A DNA stretch of 64,000 nt from Umezawaea sp042738955. Lineage in GTDB: Bacteria > Actinomycetota > Actinomycetes > Mycobacteriales > Pseudonocardiaceae. The DNA is taken from NCBI RefSeq assembly GCF_042738955.1, contig NZ_JBHYHC010000002.1, positions 183,073 through 247,072 of the forward strand, in the 5' to 3' direction. A program made the translations under genes and the position numbers. A model generated the notes under the pieces. It was not told the DNA's origin. It did not search any database and worked only from the letters and a program-made list of their open reading frames with translations. Positions 49,198 to 57,821 of this stretch are shown here, one piece after another (the stretch's first letter is position 1; the number at the start of each line of letters is the position of its first letter).

Positions 49198-50941
49198 CCT
49201 GTTCACCCGGTTGCTGCTGGTCTCCGTGCTGGTGGCGCTGTGCAGCGTCGCCGCGACGGCGTGGCTCGCGGCCCGCACGGCGACGGTCGCGGTCCAGCAG
49301 CAGCAAGGTCGGGCGCTGGCCGAGGACACCAGGATCTACAACGAACTCCTCGGCTACGCGGCCGTGCACCCGAGCTGGGAGGGCGTCGACGCGCTGGTGG
49401 ACGAGCTGGCGCGGTCCACCGGGCGGCGGATCACCCTCACCGGCCAGGACCGCAAGCCGATCGCGGGAACGGACCCGGCCACGCAGCCGTCGGCCGTCGT
49501 CGACCCGCTCGCCGTGGACCTCGCCCTCGTGCCCGGCGCGGGCCCGGACCGGATCGACCCCCGCGCGGTCGGGCCGTACCGGCTGCCGCAGGGCGAGCTG
49601 GACCGGTTGACGGGCAAGGCCGACGAGGTCCTCTACTGCGTGCGTGGCCGAACGCAGAGCGGCGAGGTCCTCACCCGGCCCAACGGCCACCCGTACGTCG
49701 ACAGCCGGTTCCCGGCCTCGAACTCCTCCTGCGGCGGGGACGCGCTGGAGGCCGCCACGCCGACCGAGCAGGCCGCCCTCGACCAGCTCGACGCCGTGGT
49801 CGACGCCTGCCTGAAGCGCAAGAACCTGCCGCCGGTGACCGTGGACGCCACCTTCCACTGGAAGGGGCAGACCGAGCCCGCCCCCGTGCCCGCCGAGGTC
49901 CCCGCCCAGGCCGACGACTCGGTCCAGTCCTGCGTCACGACCGGTCGCCGCGAGCAGCTGGCCCCGTTCGTCGCTCCCGCCGCGCTGCTGTTCGTGGCGA
50001 ACCCGCCCGCGTCGGCGACGTTCGGCTTCGACCTGTCCGCGGGCAACCAGGCCCGTGTCGCGGGGGTCGCCGGGCTGGTGCTGCTGCTGACCGTCGTGGC
50101 CACGGTGCTGGTCGGGCGGCGGCTCGTCCGACCGCTGCGCGCCCTCACCGACGCGGCCCGCAGCCTCCAGGACGGCGACATGACCGCACGGGTGGCGGTC
50201 ACCGGCCGGGACGAGGTCGCGCGGCTCGGGGCGGCGTTCAACGAGATGTCCGCGAGCAGGGAGAAGTACGAGGAGCTGCGCAAGACCATGGTCAGCGACG
50301 TCGCGCACGAGCTGCGCACGCCGTTGAGCAACATCCGCGCGTGGCTGGAGGGCACCCAGGACGGGCTGGTCGACCGTGACGAGGCACTGGTGGCCTCGCT
50401 GCTGGAGGAGACCCTGCTGCTCCAGCACATCGTGGACGACCTCCAGGACCTGTCGCTGGCCGACGCGGGCAAGCTGAGGCTGCGCAAGGAGGACGTGCGG
50501 CTCGCCGACGTGCTGGCGCAGGTCGCCGTCGCGCACGCCGCGCGCGCCCACGCGGTCGGCGTGGAGCTGCGGGTGCGGTCGGCCGAGGTGGACGTGGTGG
50601 CCGACCCGAAGCGGGTGCGGCAGATCGTGGACAACCTGGTCGGCAACGCCCTGCGGCACACCGGTCGCGGCGGCGTCGTCACGGTGGTCGCCCGCCGCGA
50701 GGGCGACCTGGCCGTCGTCGAGGTCGCCGACACCGGCACGGGCATCGCCGAGGAGGACCTGCCCAGGGTGTTCGAGCGCTTCTGGCGGGCCGAGAAGTCC
50801 CGCAACCGGGACGCGGGCGGCAGCGGGCTCGGGCTGGCCATCGTCCGCGACCTCGTCGAGGCGCACGGCGGGACGGTCGGCGTCGTCAGCGCGCTGGGTC
50901 AGGGGTCGACGTTCACCCTGCGGCTACCGGTTCGCGGCTGA
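49187..50941 (+). CDS. Membrane sensor histidine kinase (HAMP, HisKA, HATPase)
   Basis: A 584-residue kinase starting at GTG inside the regulator's end. A membrane helix (about 5-29) and a second one (about 287-308) enclose an outer sensor domain of about 255 residues with cysteines (YCVRGR, SSCGG, ACLKRK, QSCVTT). Then comes HAMP (RRLVRPLRALTDAARSLQDGDM), phospho-His H374 in MVSDVAHELRTPLSNIR, an N box VDNLVGNALRHTG, and the ATP lids DTGTGI and GSGLGLAIV. It likely senses the cargo or stress handled by the divergent exporter. Its last 29 bases overlap the convergent VanZ-type gene. Confidence 0.95.
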   Translation: MRRSLFTRLLLVSVLVALCSVAATAWLAARTATVAVQQQQGRALAEDTRIYNELLGYAAVHPSWEGVDALVDELARSTGRRITLTGQDRKPIAGTDPATQPSAVVDPLAVDLALVPGAGPDRIDPRAVGPYRLPQGELDRLTGKADEVLYCVRGRTQSGEVLTRPNGHPYVDSRFPASNSSCGGDALEAATPTEQAALDQLDAVVDACLKRKNLPPVTVDATFHWKGQTEPAPVPAEVPAQADDSVQSCVTTGRREQLAPFVAPAALLFVANPPASATFGFDLSAGNQARVAGVAGLVLLLTVVATVLVGRRLVRPLRALTDAARSLQDGDMTARVAVTGRDEVARLGAAFNEMSASREKYEELRKTMVSDVAHELRTPLSNIRAWLEGTQDGLVDRDEALVASLLEETLLLQHIVDDLQDLSLADAGKLRLRKEDVRLADVLAQVAVAHAARAHAVGVELRVRSAEVDVVADPKRVRQIVDNLVGNALRHTGRGGVVTVVARREGDLAVVEVADTGTGIAEEDLPRVFERFWRAEKSRNRDAGGSGLGLAIVRDLVEAHGGTVGVVSALGQGSTFTLRLPVRG

Positions 50942-51989
50942 CCGAGCGCGAGTCCACGACCTCCAGCCCGGCCACGACCCCGGACAGCCCTCGGTGGCCA
51001 CGGGTCCGCCACGCCGCGACCAGGTGCACGAGCAGCCACAGCGACAGCACCCCGTTCCACGAGTTCGCCATGTCCAGGCCGCTGAGCAGCAGGTACCCGC
51101 CGGAGCCGACGAGGAACCGGACCAGCGCCCTTCCGAACACCGGGTCGCCCGCGGGTCGCAGCCGCACGGCCCGCTGACCGGGCGTGGCCCCGTTGCCGAG
51201 CAGCGGCACGACCAGCAGCAGCACCACGGTGGGCAGCCACGTGCCGAGCACCGCGTCCCGCAGCGGGTGCGCCGCGAGCACCCGGTCCGCGGACCGGAGG
51301 TACTCGAAGGCCTCCGCCGCCACCACGAGCACGGCACCCGTCAGGGTGACGGCGATCAGGTCCAGCGCCATCCCGAGCACCCGCCGCGCGGTGGTCACGG
51401 GCCGGGGCGCGGCGGCGTCGGCCGCGGCGACGACGGCGGGCGGCCGGGTCAGCAGCGCGCCGACGGCCGCGCCGAGCGTGTTGGCCGCCAGGTCGCCGGT
51501 GTCGAACAGCCGGTACGGGCACTCGAACAGGAACCAGACGCCGGTGAGCTGCGTGCACTCGATCGCCAGCGACACCAGGAACCCCGTGCCGATCGCCGTC
51601 GCCAGGCCCCGGCCGAACAGCCTGCGCAGGAAGAAGCCCCACGGCACGAACAGCGCCGCGTTGAACACGACCTGCTGCAACGCCGGGTTGCGCAGGAGTC
51701 CGGTGTGGAACTTGCGCATGTCGGAGAGGAACTCCAGCGGGTTCCACACGGGGTGCGTGAGCGCGGTGTTCGCCGCGCAGAACGCCTCGTCGACCACCGG
51801 TTGCGGCAGCAGCGTGTACGTCACGAGCGCGAGCGCGTAGACGAGGAACGCCAACCCCGTCAGCGCCCGTCCGACGCCCACGCTCCCGCGGATCCGGTAG
51901 CTGCGGGCCACGAAGGGGAGCACCAGCACGAACGCCAGGGCGAACCCGCCCATCAGCGCCAAGACGGTCTGCCCGGTCCACTGAGACAT
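50913..51989 (-). CDS. VanZ-RDD fusion membrane protein
   Basis: A 358-residue membrane protein of two parts. Residues about 1-185 are VanZ-like with several helices (LAFLVYALALVTYTLLPQP, NPLEFL, NAALFVPWGFFLRRLFG, SLAIECTQLTG, FDTGDLAANTLGAAVG). Residues about 200-330 look like an RDD domain (RRVLGMALDLIAVTLTGAV, LLGNGATPGQRAVRLRP). VanZ proteins are linked to teicoplanin tolerance and cell-wall access. RDD parts are found in transporters or in fusions. ATG at 51989 is preferred to the GTG just before it. The two 3' ends of this gene and the kinase overlap by 29 bases. Confidence 0.85.
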   Translation of the reverse strand: MSQWTGQTVLALMGGFALAFVLVLPFVARSYRIRGSVGVGRALTGLAFLVYALALVTYTLLPQPVVDEAFCAANTALTHPVWNPLEFLSDMRKFHTGLLRNPALQQVVFNAALFVPWGFFLRRLFGRGLATAIGTGFLVSLAIECTQLTGVWFLFECPYRLFDTGDLAANTLGAAVGALLTRPPAVVAAADAAAPRPVTTARRVLGMALDLIAVTLTGAVLVVAAEAFEYLRSADRVLAAHPLRDAVLGTWLPTVVLLLVVPLLGNGATPGQRAVRLRPAGDPVFGRALVRFLVGSGGYLLLSGLDMANSWNGVLSLWLLVHLVAAWRTRGHRGLSGVVAGLEVVDSRSVSREPVAAG

Positions 51990-52153
51990 CACCGGAGGGT
52001 AAGCACGGAGCGGCGTTCCCGCCCGGTGTGGATCACCGAGGTGGCACCCCTACGTCACAGGCGTGACACGCATCGTGCCGGCTGGTAACGATTGTCCCAG
52101 TGCCGCCCGCCGCCCCTGTTGACACCGCGTTCACCGTGTCGTAGAAATCAGCT

Positions 52154-52172
52154 ATCCAATATCCTATAGGAT
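52154..52172. promoter_or_regulatory. Candidate GntR-type operator before the ABC operon
   Basis: ATCCAATATCCTAT (52154-52167) shares 10 of 14 bases with the sites at 59411 and 59535, and overlaps a perfect palindrome ATCCTATAGGAT at 52161-52172. It lies just before the ribosome site (GAGG at 52174) of the binding-protein gene. Binding by the FCD regulator at 58601 is an inference. Confidence 0.5.
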
Positions 52173-52183
52173 TGAGGCTGGCA

Positions 52184-53245
52184 ATGAGGCCGTTCGCGAA
52201 GCGGACCAGGCTGTGCGCGGTGGCCGTAGGGCTCCTCGCGGTCACGGTCGGATGCACCACCAAGGGATCGGACGCCGGGCAGTCGGCTGCCGGGCCGGAC
52301 AAGAAGGACGCGTCGAGCGTCAAGGTCGCCCTCGTGCCGGGCGGCCCGCACCCGTACTTCCAGCCGTGGAAGGCCGCCGCCGACCAGGTGAAGGCCGACT
52401 TCAAGGTCGGCGGGACGACGTTCGACGAGACCAGCCAGTGGGACCAGGCGAAGCAGAACAGCGCCCTGAACTCGTTGGCGTCGCAGGGTTACAACGCGAT
52501 GGGCATCTTCGGCGTCTCGCCGACGGACATCAACAGCACGTTCACCGACCTGAAGGCCAAGGGAGTCACCGTGGCCTCCTTGGGCTCCTGCCCGGCCGGT
52601 GACAAGGACGAGGCCGACTTCTGCCTCTCCACCGACGTCGGCGAGGCCGCGTACAAGGCGGCCAAGACCGCCATCGAGGCCATGGGCGGCAGCGGGAAGC
52701 TGGTCCACCTCACCGGCAACAACGTCGACGCCAACACCCAGCGCCGGATCGCGGGCGTGCAGAAGGCCGTGGACGAGACCGGGGGCAAGGTCACGATCCT
52801 GACCACGATCCCGGACATCGACAAGGACCTCCAGACCGCGCAGAAGGCCGTGGCGGACCTCCTCTCCGCGCAGGGCAACCAGATCCAGGGCATCGTCACC
52901 ACCGCGTACAACCCGGCGGTCGCGGCGGCGGCGGGCGTGAAGTCCTCCGGGCTCCCGATCAAGGTCGTGGCGATCGACGACGACGCGACCATCCTGAGCG
53001 GCATCAAGGACGGCTCGGTGGCGGCGACCATCGCGCAGAACCCGACCGGCCAGGCCTACGTGGGCGGCTGGGCGCTCGTGCAGCTCGCCACCGGCGCCTG
53101 CACCATGGCCACCCCCGGCACGACGGTCGACTCCGGCTCGTTCGTGATCACCAAGGCCAACGTCGACACCTACGACACCGAGCGCAAGGCCAAGACCACG
53201 CAGCTCACCGAGCAGTTCAAGAGCAGCGTCCTCAAGTGCTCCTGA
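52184..53245 (+). CDS. Sugar-type ABC transporter substrate-binding lipoprotein
   Basis: A 353-residue binding protein of the RbsB/periplasmic-binding-protein type. The signal peptide ends in VTVGC with C24 lipidated. The mature part starts VKVALVPGGPHPYFQPWKAAADQ, typical of ribose-like binders, with QWDQAKQNSALNSLASQGYNA, FGVSPTDINSTF and VAIDDDATILSGIKDGS. The ATG at 52184 has GAGG 6 bases before it; a TTG 12 bases earlier is less likely. It is the first gene of a five-gene operon with an enolase-superfamily enzyme, two permeases and an ATPase. The ligand is probably a sugar or sugar acid. Confidence 0.92.
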   Translation: MRPFAKRTRLCAVAVGLLAVTVGCTTKGSDAGQSAAGPDKKDASSVKVALVPGGPHPYFQPWKAAADQVKADFKVGGTTFDETSQWDQAKQNSALNSLASQGYNAMGIFGVSPTDINSTFTDLKAKGVTVASLGSCPAGDKDEADFCLSTDVGEAAYKAAKTAIEAMGGSGKLVHLTGNNVDANTQRRIAGVQKAVDETGGKVTILTTIPDIDKDLQTAQKAVADLLSAQGNQIQGIVTTAYNPAVAAAAGVKSSGLPIKVVAIDDDATILSGIKDGSVAATIAQNPTGQAYVGGWALVQLATGACTMATPGTTVDSGSFVITKANVDTYDTERKAKTTQLTEQFKSSVLKCS

Positions 53246-53273
53246 CCTGATCAAGCGAAGAGGGGACCAGCCG

Positions 53274-54362
53274 GTGGCTGTCGTCAGCAAGGCCGAGGCG
53301 TTCGTCGTCGACCTGGAGGTCGAGCAGGTCCGCACCGACGCGGTGCAGGCCTTCCTCAAGCAGGAGACCATCTTCGTCGAGGTGACCACGGACGACGGCG
53401 CTGTCGGACTGGGCTACTCCTACACGATCGGCACGGGTGGGTCCGCGGTGCACGCGCTGCTCCGCGACCACCTGCTGCCGAGGCTCGTGGGCCAGGACTC
53501 CCGCCGGGTGGAGGGGGTGTGGCACGACCTGTTCGCGTCCACCCGCGCCACCACGGTCGGGGCGATCACGTCGCTCGCCCTCGCGGCGGTCGACACGGCC
53601 CTGTGGGACCTGAAGTGCCGACGCGCCGGTGAACCGCTCTGGCGGGTCGCGGGCGGGTTCAGACCGAAGGTCCCCCTGTACGACACCGAAGGCGGCTGGC
53701 TGCACCTGAGCACCGAGGAGCTCGTGGTCGGCGCGAAGGCGGCCGTCGACGCCGGCTGGAAGGGCGTCAAGGTGAAGGTGGGCAAGCCGACCGCGCACGA
53801 GGACCTCGAACGGCTCCAAGCCGTTCGGGACGCGGTCGGCCCCCGCTTCGACCTCATGGTCGACGCCAACCAGTCGATGACGGCCGCCGAGGCCATCCGG
53901 CGGGCGGAGGCGTTCGCGCCCGTCGACCTGTTCTGGCTGGAGGAGCCGCTGCCCGCCGACGACGTCGCCGGGCACGAGCGGCTCGCCCGCTCCACCAGCA
54001 TCCCCGTGGCGGTCGGGGAGTCGCTGTACTCCGTCGGCCAGTTCCGCGACTACCTCGAACGCGGCGCGGCGTCCGTCGTGCAGGTGGACGTGGCCCGCGT
54101 CGGCGGCATCACGCCGTGGCTCAAGGTCGCGCACCTCGCCGAGGCGTTCAACGTCGCCGTGTGCCCGCACTTCCTGATGGAGCTGCACGTGAGCCTCACC
54201 GCGGCCATCCCCAACGGCCGGTACGTCGAGCACATCCCGCAGCTGCGGGCGATCACGACGGCGGAGATGGCCGTCGAGGACGGCCACGCCGTCGCGCCCG
54301 AGGCTCCCGGCCTGGGCATCGCCTGGGACCGCGACGCCATGGACGACCGGAGAGTCGCGTGA
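53274..54362 (+). CDS. Mandelate racemase/muconate-lactonising-type enzyme (enolase superfamily)
   Basis: A 362-residue enzyme, probably a sugar-acid dehydratase or racemase. The capping domain is residues 1-130. The barrel carries a K-x-K base in GVKVKVGK, metal ligands in DLMVDANQ, WLEEPL and VAVGES, and a late His in CPHFLMELH. These fit the MR-type subgroup, which abstracts a proton next to a carboxylate with Mg. The GTG has GAGGGG about 8 bases upstream. It lies between the binding protein (28 bases) and the first permease (4-base overlap), so its substrate is probably what the transporter brings in. Which sugar acid cannot be told. Confidence 0.88.
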   Translation: MAVVSKAEAFVVDLEVEQVRTDAVQAFLKQETIFVEVTTDDGAVGLGYSYTIGTGGSAVHALLRDHLLPRLVGQDSRRVEGVWHDLFASTRATTVGAITSLALAAVDTALWDLKCRRAGEPLWRVAGGFRPKVPLYDTEGGWLHLSTEELVVGAKAAVDAGWKGVKVKVGKPTAHEDLERLQAVRDAVGPRFDLMVDANQSMTAAEAIRRAEAFAPVDLFWLEEPLPADDVAGHERLARSTSIPVAVGESLYSVGQFRDYLERGAASVVQVDVARVGGITPWLKVAHLAEAFNVAVCPHFLMELHVSLTAAIPNGRYVEHIPQLRAITTAEMAVEDGHAVAPEAPGLGIAWDRDAMDDRRVA

Positions 54363-55378
54363 CCCTCCGGTTCCTCCGGCGGTCCATCGCCGACCAGCGC
54401 ACCGGTCTGGTGCTGCTGCTCGTCCTGCTGGCCGTCGTCTTCGGCTCGTTGATCCCGACGTTCTTCAACGAGCGGTTCGTGGTGTTCCCGCTGCTGCGCG
54501 ACGTGGCCACGCTGACCGTGGTCGGCCTGGCGCAGCTCGCGGTGCTGTCCATCGGGCACCTCAACATCGCGGTCGGGCGGATGGCGGCGTTCGGCGCGAT
54601 GTTCATGGGCCTGGCCTACGAGCAGTGGCACCTGCCGCTGTACGTCGGCCTGGTCATCGGCGTCGCCGCGGGGGCCGCGATCGGCGCGCTGACCGGGCTG
54701 ATCATCACCTCGTCCGGGGTGAACTCGTTCGTGGTGACGCTGGCGATGGACTTCGCGCTGCTGGGGTTCGTGTCGCTGGTGTACTCCGAGCTGACCACCT
54801 CGGCCGCGTTCACGGTGAAACCGCCTGGCATGCAAGAACTCCGGACGTTCTCGCTGGCGGACGTGTGCGTCGGCCCGGTGTGCGGCACCGGGGCGATCCC
54901 GCAGCTCGCGATCTTCGCCGTGCTGGCGATGCTCGTGGTCGGCTACCTGTTCTCCCGCGCCCGCACCGGGCGCGAGATGCTCATGGTCGGCAGCAACCCC
55001 GTCGCCGCCGAGCTGTCCGGCATCCCGGTGGACCGGCGGATCGTCGGCGCCCACGCGCTGTCCGGCGGGCTGGCGGCGTTGGCGGGCTTCATGCTGGCGG
55101 TCACCAGCGGGTCGTTCACCGCGACGATCGGCTCGGAGTTCATGCTCCCGTCGTTCCTCGGCCCGGTGCTCGGCGGCACGCTGCTGACCGGTGGCGCGGT
55201 GTCGATCATCGGCACGTTCCTCGGCACGTCGCTGACGCAGGTCATCCGGCAGGGCCTCACCATGCTGGGCGCCAGCGTGCAGAGCCTGTCGATCTCGCTG
55301 GGCATCATCCTGCTGGCCGCGCTGTCGCTGGACCGCGTGCGCCAGGTCGTCACGGAGCGGAAGGCGGTCCGGCGGTGA
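54359..55378 (+). CDS. Sugar-type ABC transporter permease 1
   Basis: A 339-residue membrane protein of the RbsC/branched-chain-permease type with 8-10 helices. Family blocks are LTVVGLAQLAVLSIGHLNIAVGRMAAFG, GVNSFVVTLAMDFALLG, GREMLMVGSNPVAAELSGIPV and LGGTLLTGGAVSIIGTFLGT. The GTG overlaps the stop of the enzyme gene by 4 bases (GTGA). It probably forms a heterodimer with the next permease. Confidence 0.92.
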   Translation: MTLRFLRRSIADQRTGLVLLLVLLAVVFGSLIPTFFNERFVVFPLLRDVATLTVVGLAQLAVLSIGHLNIAVGRMAAFGAMFMGLAYEQWHLPLYVGLVIGVAAGAAIGALTGLIITSSGVNSFVVTLAMDFALLGFVSLVYSELTTSAAFTVKPPGMQELRTFSLADVCVGPVCGTGAIPQLAIFAVLAMLVVGYLFSRARTGREMLMVGSNPVAAELSGIPVDRRIVGAHALSGGLAALAGFMLAVTSGSFTATIGSEFMLPSFLGPVLGGTLLTGGAVSIIGTFLGTSLTQVIRQGLTMLGASVQSLSISLGIILLAALSLDRVRQVVTERKAVRR

Positions 55379-56322
55379 TCACCCTCGACGCTGCTCGGCT
55401 CAAGTCCAACGAGACCACGCTCGCCGTGGTGGCCGTGGTCGGCTACGCCGCGCTGGCGGTCACGTCCGGCGGCTCGCTGCTCAGCGGCTCGGCCATCGAG
55501 ACGTTCTTCGCCTACCTGGCCGTCCCCGTCCTCATCGGACTGGCGCAGCTGGTGGCGCTGGCCGTGGGGCAGATGAACCTCTCCGTCGGCGCGCTCGGCG
55601 GGTTCGTCGCCTGCGCGGGCGGCGTGGCCATGGCGACGCACGGGGTGCCGGTGTGGCTCGCGGTGCCCGGAGCGCTGCTGCTCGGCGCGTTCGTCGGCGT
55701 GGTCAACGGCGTGCTCGTGGTGCTCACCCGCATCAACGGGTTCATCGTCACGCTGGCCACCATGACGATCCTGACCGGCCTCCAGTACGAGATGGTCGGC
55801 ACCGCCACGGTGTCCGACTACTCGCCGGTGCTGCGGTCGCTGGGCCGCGCGGCGATCTTCCACATCCCCGTGGTGTTCCTGGTGGCACTGGCGGTCGCGG
55901 TCGTGCTGGCGGTGTTCCTGCGCCGGGCGGTCTGGGGCCGGTACCTGCTCGCGAGCGGCGGGAACCCGTTGGCGGCCAGGCTTTCCGGCATCTCGAACAA
56001 CCGGTCCATCGTGCTGGCCCACGCGCTGTCCGGGCTGCTGATCGGCGTGGCGGCGGTCGTCACGCTGGCGTCCGCGCCGGGCGTGAACCAGAGCATCGGC
56101 GGCGACTGGCTGCTGGCCAGCTTCGCGGCCCCGATCATCGGCGGCGTCGCGCTGTCCGGCGGCGCGGTGTCGGTGTCCGGGACCGTGCTGGCGGCCATCA
56201 TCATCCGGCTCGTCGACGTGGCCCGCGCCCAGTTCTCGCTCAACCCCAGCTGGGTCAACTTCGTCGTCGGCGCGGTGGTGCTCGGCACCGTCGTGCTCAC
56301 CCACCGTCGAGGGGCGGCGTAA
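55375..56322 (+). CDS. Sugar-type ABC transporter permease 2
   Basis: A 315-residue relative of the preceding permease. It has LIGLAQLVALAVGQMNLSVGALGGFVA, INGFIVTLATMTILTGLQYEM, GRYLLASGGNPLAARLSGIS and GGVALSGGAVSVSGTVLAA. The GTG overlaps the stop of permease 1 by 4 bases, and its TAA overlaps the ATPase start by 1. Two diverged permeases with one two-domain ATPase are usual for this class of importer. Confidence 0.92.
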   Translation: MITLDAARLKSNETTLAVVAVVGYAALAVTSGGSLLSGSAIETFFAYLAVPVLIGLAQLVALAVGQMNLSVGALGGFVACAGGVAMATHGVPVWLAVPGALLLGAFVGVVNGVLVVLTRINGFIVTLATMTILTGLQYEMVGTATVSDYSPVLRSLGRAAIFHIPVVFLVALAVAVVLAVFLRRAVWGRYLLASGGNPLAARLSGISNNRSIVLAHALSGLLIGVAAVVTLASAPGVNQSIGGDWLLASFAAPIIGGVALSGGAVSVSGTVLAAIIIRLVDVARAQFSLNPSWVNFVVGAVVLGTVVLTHRRGAA

Positions 56323-57821
56323 TGCTGATCGCACAGGACCTGGTGAAGCTGTTCCCCGGTGTTCGGGCGCTGGACAAGGCGAGCCTGCGGATCGAGCCCG
56401 GCTCGGTGCACGCGCTGCTCGGCGAGAACGGCGCGGGCAAGTCGACGCTGATCAAGATCCTGACCGGCGTGTACCGGCCGGACGGCGGCACGCTCTCGGT
56501 GGGCGGCGAGGAGGTCCACCTCGACTCGCCGCAGGCGGCGTCCCGCGCGGGCGTGGGCGTGGTGCACCAGGAGCGCAACCTCGTGCCGGAGTTCTCCATC
56601 GGCGAGAACATCGCGCTGCAACGGCTGCCCGCCAAGGGTGGCCTGCTGGACCGGGCCGCGATCCGCGCGGAGGCCAAGCGGTGCCTCGACCTGCTGGACC
56701 TGGACCTCGACCCGGACCGCCGGGTACGGGGCCTGCCGGTGTCGCAGCTCCAGCTGATCGAGGTGGCCAAGGCGCTGTCGATGGAGAGCAGCGTGCTGCT
56801 GCTCGACGAGCCGACCACCGCGAGCACGCCGAGCGAGGTCGAGCGGCTGTTCGAGGTGATCCGCAAGCTGCGGGACAACGGGACCGCGGTGCTGTTCGTG
56901 TCGCACAAGCTGGAAGAGGTCTACGAGCTCTGCGACACCGTGACCGTGCTGCGCGACGGCGTGTCGGTGCTGGAGTCCATGCCGCTCAAGGAGTTGGCGA
57001 AGCAGGACCTCATCACCGCGATGGTCGGCCGCGCGCACAGCGCCGTCGACCTGCCCGCGCGGCCGCCCGTGGTCGCCGAGCCGGTGCTGGAACTGGCGGG
57101 CGTGTCCACCGCCGTCGGGCACGAGGACGTGTCGCTCTCGTTGCGGCCGGGGGAGATCCTCGGTCTGTACGGGCTGGTGGGCGCGGGTCGCAGCGAGCTG
57201 GCGAAGGCCGTGCTGGGGCTGTCCGCGATCACCTCCGGCGAGGTCCGGGTGCGCGGCAAGGCCGTGCGGATCAAGGACGTGCGCGACGCGTTGCGCACGC
57301 ACCGCATCGGGTACGTGCCCGAGGACCGCAAGGAGGAGGGCCTGTTCCTGGACCAGCCGGTCACGAAGAACATCGCCGTCGCCGTGTGGGACCGGATCTC
57401 CAAGCCGTTCGGCGGCGTGTCGACGAAGCGCGAACGGGAACTGGCCGAGAAGTACGTGGAACGGCTGGGGATCCGGCTGTCCTCGACGGACAAGCTCGTG
57501 GGTGAGCTGTCCGGCGGCAACCAGCAGAAGGTCAGCCTGGCCAAGTGGCTGGCGGCCGAGACCGAGATCCTGATCATCGACGAGCCGACCGTCGGCATCG
57601 ACGTCCGCACCAAGGCCGCGTTCCACGAGCTGATCTGGCAGCTCGCCACGGACGGGCTCGCGGTGCTGCTGATCACCAGCGACCTGGTGGAGATGGTGAC
57701 GCTGGCCGACCGGATCGTGGTGATGCGGGACTTCCACGTGTGCGGCGAGGTCGTCAACGACCACGACTACGAGCCGACCAGCCACCAGGTGATGGGACTG
57801 ATCCACCAGGACGCGGAGTGA
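56322..57821 (+). CDS. Sugar-type ABC transporter ATPase (two ABC domains)
   Basis: A 499-residue ATPase with two nucleotide domains, as in RbsA/MglA. The first has Walker A GENGAGKST and Walker B VLLLDEPTTASTPSE. The second has a degenerate Walker A GLVGAGRSELAKA, signature LSGGNQQKVSLAKWL, and Walker B ILIIDEPTVGIDV; this loss is normal for the class. The first domain has the weak signature VSQLQLIEVAKAL in place of LSGGQ. The start codon overlaps the permease stop (TAATG). The last 68 bases overlap the convergent Mrr-like gene. Confidence 0.93.
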   Translation: MLIAQDLVKLFPGVRALDKASLRIEPGSVHALLGENGAGKSTLIKILTGVYRPDGGTLSVGGEEVHLDSPQAASRAGVGVVHQERNLVPEFSIGENIALQRLPAKGGLLDRAAIRAEAKRCLDLLDLDLDPDRRVRGLPVSQLQLIEVAKALSMESSVLLLDEPTTASTPSEVERLFEVIRKLRDNGTAVLFVSHKLEEVYELCDTVTVLRDGVSVLESMPLKELAKQDLITAMVGRAHSAVDLPARPPVVAEPVLELAGVSTAVGHEDVSLSLRPGEILGLYGLVGAGRSELAKAVLGLSAITSGEVRVRGKAVRIKDVRDALRTHRIGYVPEDRKEEGLFLDQPVTKNIAVAVWDRISKPFGGVSTKRERELAEKYVERLGIRLSSTDKLVGELSGGNQQKVSLAKWLAAETEILIIDEPTVGIDVRTKAAFHELIWQLATDGLAVLLITSDLVEMVTLADRIVVMRDFHVCGEVVNDHDYEPTSHQVMGLIHQDAE

